The translations under genes were made by a program, and so were the position numbers. A stretch of DNA of 64,000 bases from Cohnella fermenti. Its GTDB lineage: Bacteria; Bacillota; Bacilli; Paenibacillales; Paenibacillaceae. A model generated the notes under the pieces. The model searched no databases and was not told where the DNA came from. It saw nothing but the letters and a program-made list of their open reading frames with translations. Positions within the stretch are counted from its first letter, which is position 1; every line of letters starts with the position of its first letter. The stretch covers positions 62,001 to 126,000 of the forward strand of contig NZ_SSOB01000024.1 of NCBI RefSeq assembly GCF_004801405.1. Direction: 5' to 3'. This document shows positions 28,315 through 36,427 of this stretch, in pieces.

Positions 28315-28317
28315 AGG

Positions 28318-28337
28318 TTGGAGAAACGTTTCTACAA
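28318..28337 (+). promoter_or_regulatory. LacI-type operator O1
   Basis: TTGGAGAAACGTTTCTACAA with the perfect 12-bp palindrome AGAAACGTTTCT at its centre, containing the central CG typical of LacI/GalR operators. An identical 20-mer lies at 29380. Confidence 0.8.
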
Positions 28338-28361
28338 GTTCGCGACAGTCGAGGTGAAGGG

Positions 28362-29351
28362 ATGGCGCAAGGGAAGAAATCGACGATCAAGGATGTGGCG
28401 CGGGAAGCGAACGTCAGCATCTCCGTCGTGTCGTACGTGCTCAACGCTTCTGCGAAGAAATCCATTACTCCCGAGACGCGGGAGAGGGTATTGGCGGCGG
28501 CGAGCCGACTGAAGTACGTTCCTAACCATGCGGCAAGCGGGATGAGACGGAACCGATCGATGGTCATCGGGGTCGTCTCGTATTGGGAGCTGGACGGGAT
28601 GGTGTTCACGGATATGCTGAGAGGCATTATGCGAGAGGCTGCCGGCAGCGGCTACCGGGTCATGCTCTGTCACAAGGATAGTCAGGCGGATGACAAGGCG
28701 TATCTGGACTATTACAAGGAGCGCAGCGTGGACGGCATTCTGTTTATCTCGCCGCACGAATCGCTCGGGCTGATCGACGAAGCGGACCACATCCGCTTGA
28801 TGCGGGAGTCGGGAGTTCCGTTTGTCATGATGAACGGCAGCACGAACGATCCCGATGTCAGCTATGTCAATGTCGACTACCACGCTTCCGTCTACCTCGC
28901 CGCTTCGCATCTGATCGGGAAGGGGCACAAGGAGATCGCGTACGCGGCTCCGATGAATCTCCGCTATCGCGAGCTGACGAGCCGGCTGCAGGGGTATCGG
29001 GACGCCATGGCGGAAGCCGGGCTGCCGGAGAGATGCGTCGATCCGGCGGAGCTGAGGGACTGTCTGCCCGAGCTGCGCGCCGTCGTGGCGAACAAGTCCG
29101 ATACCGGACATGCCGTGCTGGAGGCCGCGCGCGTGCTCGGGATCGCCGTGCCCGATCAATTGGAAGTCATCGCCGCGAATACGGAGTCGTACTCGGCATA
29201 CCTGTGTCCGCCGCTCAGTACGGTGCGTATCCCTGCAGAGCGGATGGGCGAGATGGCCGTGGAGATGCTGCTGCGCCGGATAGACGGCCAAGGAGTTCCC
29301 GAAGTACGGACGCCGACCTGCACGCTGGAGCTTCGACAAACTTGCCGGTGA
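28362..29351 (+). CDS. LacI-family transcriptional regulator
   Basis: Regulator of 329 aa. The N-terminal HTH (STIKDVAREANVSISVVSYV, residues ~6-25) and hinge helix are followed by a periplasmic-binding-like ligand domain (GVVSYWELDG.., SYVNVDYHASVYLAA, C-terminal STVRIPAERMGEMAVEMLL). It would repress until an effector sugar binds. The gene is flanked by two identical operators (28318 and 29380), one on its own promoter and one in front of the rraA-like gene, so autoregulation and control of the downstream operon are both likely. The start has GAGGTGAAGG just upstream. The effector is unknown. Confidence 0.93.
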   Translation: MAQGKKSTIKDVAREANVSISVVSYVLNASAKKSITPETRERVLAAASRLKYVPNHAASGMRRNRSMVIGVVSYWELDGMVFTDMLRGIMREAAGSGYRVMLCHKDSQADDKAYLDYYKERSVDGILFISPHESLGLIDEADHIRLMRESGVPFVMMNGSTNDPDVSYVNVDYHASVYLAASHLIGKGHKEIAYAAPMNLRYRELTSRLQGYRDAMAEAGLPERCVDPAELRDCLPELRAVVANKSDTGHAVLEAARVLGIAVPDQLEVIAANTESYSAYLCPPLSTVRIPAERMGEMAVEMLLRRIDGQGVPEVRTPTCTLELRQTCR

Positions 29352-29379
29352 TTACGGTCATTGGCGTTTTTTTTGCGAA

Positions 29380-29399
29380 TTGGAGAAACGTTTCTACAA
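29380..29399 (+). promoter_or_regulatory. LacI-type operator O2
   Basis: The same 20-mer as O1, TTGGAGAAACGTTTCTACAA, 21 bp ahead of the rraA-like start. The two sites are 1062 bp apart, which would allow looping or a roadblock of read-through. No clear separate -10 is seen. Confidence 0.8.
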
Positions 29400-29420
29400 C
29401 TTGATTGAGGAGCCGGTCGA

Positions 29421-30317
29421 ATGAGATTCAACGTGAAGGAAGAGATTATCGCGATTACGCCGCAGTGGACGGGGGAACGGTTCCCGGACGGGCGTCCCAA
29501 GGTGGCCGATAAATACTTGAAGGCTCTGGAGGGAATGACGCTGGAGGAGGTGTGGAAGCCGATCTTCCTGAAGGGCTATGAGAATCAGTTCGAAGGAGAG
29601 CTGAGAACGCTTCATGCCAACAAGAAGCTGATCGGCAGGGCGGTGACGAGTGCATTCGCTCCTGCAAGGCCGGACCTGCACGAGACGTTGTTCGCAGTTG
29701 GCATGGAGGAAGGCCGCAAAGGAAATTACAATCAGTGGGTCATCGATTCGCTGGTGGAAGGCGACGTCGTCGTGGCGGATATGTTCGACAAAATTTACAA
29801 GGGCACCTTCATCGGCGGCAATCTGACCACAGCAATCTCCGCGCGGACGAAGACGGGAGGAGCGGTCGTCTGGGGTGGCATTCGCGATGTCGAGCAGATG
29901 GAGCGGATCGACACGCAAGTGTATTACCGCGGCATCGATCCGACTCCGATTCGGGACTTCGTTATGCTCGGCTTCAACACGGCCGTGCGAATCGGGAAGG
30001 CCGTCTGTCTGCCCGGCGATATTGTGTTCGGTGCGGGAGGCGGGGTCCTGTTTATCCCGAGCCATCTGGTGCAGGAAGTGGTGGAAGGGGCCGCCAAGTC
30101 TCATATCAAGGACGTCTTCGGCTTCGAGATGCTGACGGCGAACATCTTCACGACGGCCGAGATCGATCGCAACACGTGGACGGAAGAGATGCTCGATATG
30201 CTGACGGCCTTTATCCGGGATGATGAACGGGGACGGGAATACCGCGATCTGGACTGGACCGTCGAATACGAATTGGCTCGGAACGGTGATCCGGATGATA
30301 CCCAGACAGCGCTCTGA
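29421..30317 (+). CDS. RraA-family protein (aldolase/hydroxyacid-lyase-like)
   Basis: Protein of 298 aa with the RraA-like (PF03737-type) core, including GGNLTTAISARTKTGGAVV and the following GGIRD, whose Arg and Asp hold substrate and metal in the HMG/CHA aldolase branch. It is longer than minimal RraA (~160 aa), as are many aldolase-type members. In this branch the enzymes cleave or decarboxylate oxo-acids; the E. coli RNase E inhibitor role is not expected here. It is first in the operon behind operator O2, followed by an SDR dehydrogenase (overlapping) and a UxuA-like dehydratase, pointing to catabolism of a sugar acid (inference). Confidence 0.8.
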   Translation: MRFNVKEEIIAITPQWTGERFPDGRPKVADKYLKALEGMTLEEVWKPIFLKGYENQFEGELRTLHANKKLIGRAVTSAFAPARPDLHETLFAVGMEEGRKGNYNQWVIDSLVEGDVVVADMFDKIYKGTFIGGNLTTAISARTKTGGAVVWGGIRDVEQMERIDTQVYYRGIDPTPIRDFVMLGFNTAVRIGKAVCLPGDIVFGAGGGVLFIPSHLVQEVVEGAAKSHIKDVFGFEMLTANIFTTAEIDRNTWTEEMLDMLTAFIRDDERGREYRDLDWTVEYELARNGDPDDTQTAL

Positions 30318-31059
30318 GGTGGCAGAACTAACAGGCAAGCGGGCGCTGATCACCGGCGCGAGCCGGGGAATCGGGCGCGAGATCGCGTTGGCGCTGGCTG
30401 CCGAAGGGGCCGATGTCGCGATCAATTATTATGGGAGGGACCGCGAGGCGGGAGAGGTTCGCGAGGCCGTCGAGGCGATGGGAGGCAGTTGCATATTGAT
30501 CAAGGCGGACCTGTCCCGTGCCGACTGCGCGGAGATAATGGCGGCATCGCTCCCCGAAGCGGACATTCTCGTGCTCAACGCCTCCGTTCAATTCCGCAGC
30601 TCATGGCGGGACATGAATGAGCGAGAGCTGGAGCTTCAGCTTGGCTGCAACTTCCTTGCCGGCTTGCGGCTCGTTCAACGCTACGCGCCGAACATGCTGG
30701 AGCGGGGCTGGGGGCGGATCGTGACGATCGGCAGCGTGCAGGAGGTCAAGCCGCATCCCGACATGCTGATCTATTCTTGCACGAAGGCCGCGCTCAGGCA
30801 GATGGCGCTGTCCTTGGCGCCGCAGTTCGCGTCGCGGGGCGTTACGGTCAATTCCGTCGCGCCGGGCGTCATCGCGACGGATCGGAATGCGGAGGCGCTC
30901 GGCGATCATGAATACGCCGAGCGGACGCGCAGCAAAATTCCGGCCGGCATATTCGGCGAGCCTGCGGATTGCGCGGGTGTCGTCAAGCTGCTCTGCTCGG
31001 AGGCCGGGCGGTACATTACGGGCCAGAATTGGCATGTCGACGGAGGCATGAGTCTGTAG
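30295..31059 (+). CDS. Short-chain dehydrogenase/reductase
   Basis: SDR of 254 aa with the cofactor motif TGASRGIG (~residues 20-27), NAS in place of NNAG, catalytic Ser (GSVQEV) and YSCTK (Y-x-x-x-K). The C-terminal ITGQNWHVDGGMSL is characteristic of classical SDRs. It would oxidise or reduce a hydroxyl of a sugar acid using NAD(P). ATG 30295, with GGTGAT ahead, overlaps the preceding gene by 23 bp; GTG 30319 is an alternative start giving a shorter N-terminus closer to most SDRs. The frame is followed 17 bp later by the UxuA-like gene. Confidence 0.88.
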   Translation: MIPRQRSEVAELTGKRALITGASRGIGREIALALAAEGADVAINYYGRDREAGEVREAVEAMGGSCILIKADLSRADCAEIMAASLPEADILVLNASVQFRSSWRDMNERELELQLGCNFLAGLRLVQRYAPNMLERGWGRIVTIGSVQEVKPHPDMLIYSCTKAALRQMALSLAPQFASRGVTVNSVAPGVIATDRNAEALGDHEYAERTRSKIPAGIFGEPADCAGVVKLLCSEAGRYITGQNWHVDGGMSL

Positions 31060-31076
31060 GAAGGGCGGGAGAACCA

Positions 31077-32030
31077 TTGATCATCACGGACTATTTAAGA
31101 AGCGATCCGAGCGTGCAGTGGACGTATGCGAAGCAGATGGGGGTCGACCATGCGGTCATCCGTCTGCCGGAAGACAAGGAGTTCGATTGCACGAATCCGA
31201 GCCACTGGCGGCTTGTATATGAGAGATTCAGCAATTACGGTCTGGTGCCGACGGTGCTGGAGCCGATGCCCAACGCGCTTCACGACTCTATCAAAGCGGG
31301 CGACGCGCAGCGGGATGCATGCATCGATCAGGTGATCCGGATGTTCCCTATTATGGACAGACTGAACATCCGGACGGTGTGCCTCAACTTCATGGCGCAC
31401 GTCGGGTGGTCCCGAACGTCCCATCAATTGCAAGAGCGGGGCGGGGCGATCGTAACGGGGTTCCGGCTGCAAGACTATCCGGCGGATGCCGGGCAGGCCA
31501 TCTCCGAAGCGGAGCTATGGGCGAACCTATCCTACTTCCTCGAAGCGGTTGTACCGGAAGCGGAGAAGCACAATATCCGGCTTGCGCTGCACCCCGACGA
31601 TCCGCCGGTCTCGCCTCTGGGCAAGGTGTCGCGGATTTTAACGAGCCTGCAAGCGATGCAGAGGGCTGTGCACCTCGTCCCAAGCGATCACCTGGGCGTC
31701 ACGATGTGCCAGGGCACGTTCACCGCCATGGGCGAGAACCTGGAGGAGGCGATCGCCGCCTTCGCCCGGGAGAACAAGCTGTTCTTCGTCCACTTCCGGG
31801 ACGTGGCCGGGGACAAGACCGACTTCCGCGAGACGTTCCACGACAACGGGCCGACGGATATGGCCCGGATTATCCGCCTGTACCGCGAGCTCGGCATCTC
31901 TGTCCCGATCCGGGTCGACCACGTCCCTACGCTGGCGGGCGAGAGCAACGACATTCCCGGCTATGCTACGCTCGGACGGCTGTTCGCCGTCGGCTATCTG
32001 AAGGGGCTGCTGGACGGCGCCCGCGTCTGA
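31077..32030 (+). CDS. Mannonate dehydratase-like (UxuA family) protein
   Basis: TIM-barrel protein of 317 aa read from TTG 31077, which has GGGCGGGAG upstream. UxuA-type landmarks are ALHPDDPP, FVHFRDVAGD and ETFHDNGPTDM, carrying the metal-binding His and Asp residues, and an N-terminal QWTYAKQMGVDHAVIRLP. Classic UxuA converts D-mannonate to 2-keto-3-deoxygluconate in hexuronate breakdown. This copy is shorter than E. coli UxuA and shares an operon with RraA-like and SDR genes instead of uxaC/kdgK, so its substrate may be a different aldonate. Last gene of the LacI-controlled unit. Confidence 0.82.
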   Translation: MIITDYLRSDPSVQWTYAKQMGVDHAVIRLPEDKEFDCTNPSHWRLVYERFSNYGLVPTVLEPMPNALHDSIKAGDAQRDACIDQVIRMFPIMDRLNIRTVCLNFMAHVGWSRTSHQLQERGGAIVTGFRLQDYPADAGQAISEAELWANLSYFLEAVVPEAEKHNIRLALHPDDPPVSPLGKVSRILTSLQAMQRAVHLVPSDHLGVTMCQGTFTAMGENLEEAIAAFARENKLFFVHFRDVAGDKTDFRETFHDNGPTDMARIIRLYRELGISVPIRVDHVPTLAGESNDIPGYATLGRLFAVGYLKGLLDGARV

Positions 32031-32121
32031 GGCCGAGGGCCGACCGAAGAAGGCAAGCGTCTTGGCGGCTGGAGCCAAGACATCGCAGCAGGCCGGTTAT
32101 TGTTGGTTGTTGCTGGTTGTT

Positions 32122-32202
32122 GCAGCTACCGCGATTATTGCAATTACCGCAATTGTTGCAGACCATGCGGACGTCGCAATAATCGCAACTGTCGCACATA
32201 TC
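32122..32202 (+). repeat. 9-nt tandem repeat (GCR-NTY-NTY)n
   Basis: Nine successive 9-mers such as GCGATTATT, GCAATTACC, GCAATTGTT and GCAATAATC run without gaps. The frame is open on both strands here (Ala-x-x on +, Cys-x-x on -), but there is no convincing gene, so it is listed as a repeat only. It lies within the 793-bp gap 32031-32823, which otherwise holds only the repeats listed next. Confidence 0.8.
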
Positions 32203-32208
32203 GGGAGG

Positions 32209-32249
32209 AACACGCCAAAGGAGGGGACTGTCCCCTCCTTCGGCGTGTT
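32209..32249. repeat. Near-perfect 20-bp inverted repeat
   Basis: Arms 32209-32228 and 32230-32249 (AACACGCC..GGGGAC / GTCCCC..GGCGTGTT) pair with one mismatch around a single central T. There is no U-tract, so it is a weak terminator candidate; it could be a small mobile palindrome or a bidirectional terminator between convergent operons. Confidence 0.8.
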
Positions 32250-32284
32250 GTGCGGGCTTGGTTTGTATAAGCGCCGCGCATTGT

Positions 32285-32455
32285 ATGTGGTTTTTAGCAT
32301 ACATTTGGTGCCGCAAGCCGCTTTTTGCGAGATGAGCGCGGTTTTTAGCATATAATCGGTCATTCGAGTCGGTAGGGGGGCGAATATATGTGGTTTTTAA
32401 CATAAAACGATCAAGAGAGGCCGATTGAGAGGGGGATGAATGTGATTTTTCACAT
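32285..32455 (-). repeat. 52-bp-phased palindrome array, locus C (4 units, inverted)
   Basis: Palindromes start at 32285 (ATGTGGTTTTTAGCAT), 32336, 32388 and 32440 (ATGTGATTTTTCACAT), 51, 52 and 52 bp apart, in opposite orientation to loci A, B and E. Confidence 0.85.
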
Positions 32456-32492
32456 TCATGGGGCGTTGGCGGAGAAGAAAGGCACATTCTGA

Positions 32493-32806
32493 CTGGCTCG
32501 CCCGTCCCCGAACCAATCACCTGTCCCCGAACCACTCCCTCGTTCTCCAACCCAATCGCGCGTCCGCCAACCAATCACCCCGAACCAGTCACCCGACCAC
32601 CAACCACCTCATCCGTTCTCAACCCACTCGCCCGTCCCGAACCACTCGCCCGACCGCCAACCACTCATCCGTTCTCCAAACCACTCGCCCGACCGCCAAC
32701 CACTCATCCGTTCTCCAACCACTCGCCCGACCGCCAACCGCTCATTCACCTCCGAACCAATCACCTGTCCCCGAACCAATCACCTGTCCCCGGACCAATC
32801 ACTCAT
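32493..32806. repeat. Degenerate 19-bp minisatellite (about 16 units)
   Basis: Units such as ACCACTCGCCCGACCGCCA and ACCACTCATCCGTTCTCCA alternate, with ACCAATCACCTGTCCCCGA variants at both ends; most are exactly 19 bp. The + strand is C-rich with almost no G in the core units. It ends 17 bp before the 3' end of the AraC gene on the - strand. Confidence 0.85.
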
Positions 32807-32823
32807 TTCTTTGGTTTGTCCGT

Positions 32824-35181
32824 TCAGTCGGGCTTCGGCTGGTTGGCGTGCAGGGAGGAGTTCAGTCTGTATTCCGTCGGAGTGACCGCGAAGGTCGTCT
32901 TGAAGACGGTAGAGAAATACTTCTTGTTCCCCCAGCCAATCTCCTCGATAATCTCGTCAATCGTGAAGTTCGTGTCGCGCAGATACTCCTGCGCCTTGGA
33001 GAGCCTCAGATCCTTGAGGTAATCGGCGATGGAGCTGCCGGTCGCATCGCGGAAGATCCGGCCCAACGTGACCGGGGACATCTTCAGCGCATCGGCGACA
33101 AGCTGCTGGTTCAGGTTCTTGTCGCGGAAGTTCTGCCGCAGGTACGCGACCACGTGATCGGCAATCAAACCGATCTTGTTGTCCTTCGTCTGCTCGAGCT
33201 GACGGAATATCGTCTCGAACAATTCCTCCAGCAGTTTGCCGATCTCCTCCAGCGTCTCCATACCGGTTATCGCGTGATGATAGGCCAGGAACGACAGATT
33301 AAACTTTGTCGTTCGGTTTTTCTCCAAGTGATGAACATAGTTGAAGGACGAAGACAGCAGATGGGACAGGATGCACATGCTCGTGTTGTAATCGCAGCGA
33401 TACAGCTTGTTCATAATGCTCCGCAAGCTCTCTGAGACGTCCTCCCGCTTCAATCTCTTCAGACTCTCGTTAAACGCTTCGATCAGCGGGTCGGACACGT
33501 CGAAGGGCTCCGCGTCGGACTCCTGCAGATCCTCGCAGGCCAACAGGCAGCGATGGCCGAACCTTAAGCGCTCCATGCCGTACTGCCGGGCTTTGTGATA
33601 AAGCTCGTGCAGGCGGGACAGATGGTCGCACGTCTCCGTTCTGAAGCAGGACAGGGTGATGCGATAATACGACTCGTATACATCCTGCAATTCCCGCAGC
33701 CGCTCGTCCAATTCCCGGCCGGAAGCGTTGCCCGGCGCGTTCAGATCGTCCTCCGAATTCACGATGAGCACGCAGAAGTCTTCGCCGGAATCGATGGATT
33801 CGCAGCGGAAGCGGGCAGACAGCAGCTCGCCGGCGATATTGGTCAGCGCGAAGCGCAGCGATGCCTGCTCCATGGCGGACCGGCTGCCGACCGAGGCGGC
33901 ATAGCGGTCGAACTTGATAAGCACGATCAGATAATAGCCGCGATCGGCAATGCGCAGGTTGAGTTCATCCAGCCGCTGCTCCACGGACGCCTTGCCGATG
34001 AGGAGGCTGGACAGGAAGTTCGACTTGAGCCGGCCGATGCTGTTGGTCTTGAATTGCTTAAGCGCGACGAGATGCTCCACGGTATGGGACACATGCCGCT
34101 CCATCTCCTGGAATTCATTGCTGAGATCGGCCGCGGCAGGGTCCGAGCCCAGCATCGTCCGCACCTGCTGGCGCAACGCGCGGATCGGCGAGTATAGCCG
34201 CCTGGACAGCACATAGGAGATCAGCAGCCCGGCACAGAAGACGAGCAGGCTGATGGTCAGCGTAATGCTGCCGATACGATGAAGGGATTGCGACAACGTT
34301 TGGTACGGGAACACATTGATGATTTTCCAGAATGGCTGATCGAGGGACGAGTACACAATAATGCTCTTATGACCGTTCACCTTGTCCACGAAGTAGCCGC
34401 TGTCCTGCGGGCGCGACACGACCTCCTGCACGTACGATTCCCCCGAGAGATCGGCCAGGAACAACTGGCTGTCCGAATGGCCCATCACCCGGCCGGAGGG
34501 ATCGACGATCATCATGTCGGAGCCGCTCCGAGACTCGTCCTGCGCGGAAGAGACCAGCGTCTCGAAGATCCAATTCATCTTCACGTTAATGACGAGGCTG
34601 CCCGTCAATTGATGGTTGATGTCCGACTGCGAGATCCAGTACGTATAGAGATTCTCGGTAGATTGCCGATTTAAGCCGGATATCGGAACTTGCCGTGCGA
34701 CAGGCGATGCCGTCCTCTCGGTCGCCGAGGAGCGGAGCAGCGCCGCCATCTCCCCATCGTACATGTCGGCGCTCGTCAGAATGTCGGAATGCGGACCGAT
34801 GATGTAGTAACGATCTTCGGCGGCATTGTAAATATAGATCGAGTAGACGAACGGGGTCGACTGCAGAATGTTCTGCAACTGCTGGAAGTTGGCGAGCGTG
34901 TCGTAGATGCTGATGTTCGATCCGTACATTAACTGCGACACGGCAGTGTTGCTCAATAAGGAGGCGCTGAAGTTGTAAGCGTACTTGTCGATGAAGCTCA
35001 CGTTGTTGGCGATGCCGGACAGCAGGTCCTGACTCGATCGGTTCATCATATTCTCCCCGAAGGAGCGGAAGTTGGAGTAGAGCGTGCCCGACAGAAGCAC
35101 GGTTGCCGCAATAAAGAAGCTGCTGATCGTAATCAACAGGTGGAGAAAATACTTCTGAGGTGTCAGGCGATATCTCGGCAT
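32824..35181 (-). CDS. Membrane-anchored AraC-family regulator (YesS/YtdP-like)
   Basis: Protein of 785 aa starting at 35181, with AAAGGAG upstream. An N-terminal TM (~15-37), a long extracellular sensor region (~38-290), a second TM (~295-325), a cytoplasmic linker, and a C-terminal AraC HTH (~690-780; ALKMSPVTLGRIFRDATGSS, IGWGNKKYFSTVFKTTFAVT). Known relatives in B. subtilis (YesS, YtdP) couple extracellular sensing directly to transcription without phosphotransfer. It is divergent from the adjacent importer operon (start 35447) and probably activates it (inference). The 3' end abuts the 19-bp minisatellite. Confidence 0.88.
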   Translation of the reverse strand: MPRYRLTPQKYFLHLLITISSFFIAATVLLSGTLYSNFRSFGENMMNRSSQDLLSGIANNVSFIDKYAYNFSASLLSNTAVSQLMYGSNISIYDTLANFQQLQNILQSTPFVYSIYIYNAAEDRYYIIGPHSDILTSADMYDGEMAALLRSSATERTASPVARQVPISGLNRQSTENLYTYWISQSDINHQLTGSLVINVKMNWIFETLVSSAQDESRSGSDMMIVDPSGRVMGHSDSQLFLADLSGESYVQEVVSRPQDSGYFVDKVNGHKSIIVYSSLDQPFWKIINVFPYQTLSQSLHRIGSITLTISLLVFCAGLLISYVLSRRLYSPIRALRQQVRTMLGSDPAAADLSNEFQEMERHVSHTVEHLVALKQFKTNSIGRLKSNFLSSLLIGKASVEQRLDELNLRIADRGYYLIVLIKFDRYAASVGSRSAMEQASLRFALTNIAGELLSARFRCESIDSGEDFCVLIVNSEDDLNAPGNASGRELDERLRELQDVYESYYRITLSCFRTETCDHLSRLHELYHKARQYGMERLRFGHRCLLACEDLQESDAEPFDVSDPLIEAFNESLKRLKREDVSESLRSIMNKLYRCDYNTSMCILSHLLSSSFNYVHHLEKNRTTKFNLSFLAYHHAITGMETLEEIGKLLEELFETIFRQLEQTKDNKIGLIADHVVAYLRQNFRDKNLNQQLVADALKMSPVTLGRIFRDATGSSIADYLKDLRLSKAQEYLRDTNFTIDEIIEEIGWGNKKYFSTVFKTTFAVTPTEYRLNSSLHANQPKPD

Positions 35182-35200
35182 AGCAAGTCTCCTTTGTTTG

Positions 35201-35214
35201 AGTAAGCGGTTGCA
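35201..35214 (-). promoter_or_regulatory. Possible cre (CcpA) site
   Basis: AGTAAGCGGTTGCA matches the cre consensus TGWAARCGYTWNCW at 12 of 14 positions, 20 bp upstream of the AraC regulator start. Catabolite control would be sensible, but short degenerate matches are common. Confidence 0.3.
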
Positions 35215-35332
35215 CCAAGCGGCGACCCTAATTATAAGCCATGCGCGTTCAGCGGGAAACCGCGGCGGGCCGATTTGAACCGAATATCGAAAATCAAACC
35301 ATCCAAATAACCCGATTGACGATTTCGCCCCT

Positions 35333-35360
35333 TTGCAAAGCGCCGCCGCCGTCCTATAAC
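35333..35360 (+). promoter_or_regulatory. Promoter of the third importer operon
   Basis: TTGCAA (35333-35338), 16-bp spacer, TATAAC (35355-35360), about 87 bp ahead of the first permease start, in the divergent region shared with the AraC regulator. Confidence 0.5.
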
Positions 35361-35446
35361 TGGGGTGTGGCCCGGAATCGCAACACAGCAACGCTGAGGA
35401 ACAAGCCGTGCCGGGACAACCGGACGGGACAACTGGAGGAGGAGAG

Positions 35447-36388
35447 ATGGACAGAGAGAAGAGGCCGGGTTCGATTGCCCGGTTCCTGAAGGATCTGGGA
35501 GGCAACCTGCCGTTGCTTCTGCTGACGCTGCCAATGGCGGCCTACGTATTTATCTTTAATTATTTGCCTATGGGCGGCATCATCATCGCGTTCAAAAACT
35601 ATCGGTACGACGAAGGGATTCTGGGCAGCAAGTGGATTGGGCTGGAGAACTTCAAGTTCTTCTTCACCTCTCCGGACATGTGGAGAATTACGAGAAATAC
35701 GCTGGGCTACAACGCTTTGTTTATTGTGCTCGGGTTGGTCATTCCTGTCGCCTTCGCCTTGTTGTTCTTCGGTATTCGCAGCAAGACCGCGCTGAAGATC
35801 CATCAGACGACGATGTTCTTCCCGCACTTTCTCTCGTGGGTCGTTGTCGCTTACATGGCGTATTCCTTCCTTAACCCGCAATCGGGATTGCTGAACGTCA
35901 TGCTGGAGAAGCTGGGGCTGGTCCCTGTCGATTGGTACATCAAGGCGGCTCCCTGGGCCGCGATTATCCCGATTGCTTATGTGTGGAAGACGGTGGGCAT
36001 GTCCACGCTCATGTATTATGCGGCCCTGATGGGAGTCGACCATGAATACTTCGAAGCGGCTTCGCTCGAAGGGGCGAACAAGTGGCAGATGACGACCAAG
36101 ATTACGCTGCCGTTCCTGTATCCGCTGATGATCATTTTGACGGTGCTGGCTATCGGCCATATTTTCTACGCGGACTTCGGTTTGTTCTATCAATTGCCGA
36201 TGAATTCGTCCATGCTGTACGCCACGACGGACGTCATCGATACGTATGTCATCCGGGCGCTGCGGGAGAACGGCAACATCGCGATGGCCAGTGCCGCGGA
36301 CTTCTACAAGGGCATCGTCGGCTTCGCCCTGGTGCTGCTGACGAACGCGATCGTTCGCAAGCGAAGCGCGGAGAATGCGCTGTTCTAA
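35447..36388 (+). CDS. ABC transporter permease, LplB/UgpA-like
   Basis: Permease of 313 aa, start ATG 35447 directly behind GGAGGAGGAG. The family signature FNYLPMGGIIIAFKNYRY lies near the N-terminus, with six membrane segments and the EAA loop (EAASLEGANKWQMTTKITLP). First gene of a LplB/YtcP/LipO-type importer under the divergent membrane AraC regulator. Downstream mannosidase and esterase suggest an acylated or mannose-containing oligosaccharide (inference). Confidence 0.9.
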   Translation: MDREKRPGSIARFLKDLGGNLPLLLLTLPMAAYVFIFNYLPMGGIIIAFKNYRYDEGILGSKWIGLENFKFFFTSPDMWRITRNTLGYNALFIVLGLVIPVAFALLFFGIRSKTALKIHQTTMFFPHFLSWVVVAYMAYSFLNPQSGLLNVMLEKLGLVPVDWYIKAAPWAAIIPIAYVWKTVGMSTLMYYAALMGVDHEYFEAASLEGANKWQMTTKITLPFLYPLMIILTVLAIGHIFYADFGLFYQLPMNSSMLYATTDVIDTYVIRALRENGNIAMASAADFYKGIVGFALVLLTNAIVRKRSAENALF

Positions 36389-36427
36389 GTTTAATGGAAT
36401 TTGATATTGCAGAGAAGGCGGTGCCGA

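Noticed and set aside
32062-32355. Small plus-strand protein through the 9-nt repeat
   Set aside because: Depends on a TTG with poor context and runs into three unrelated repeats.
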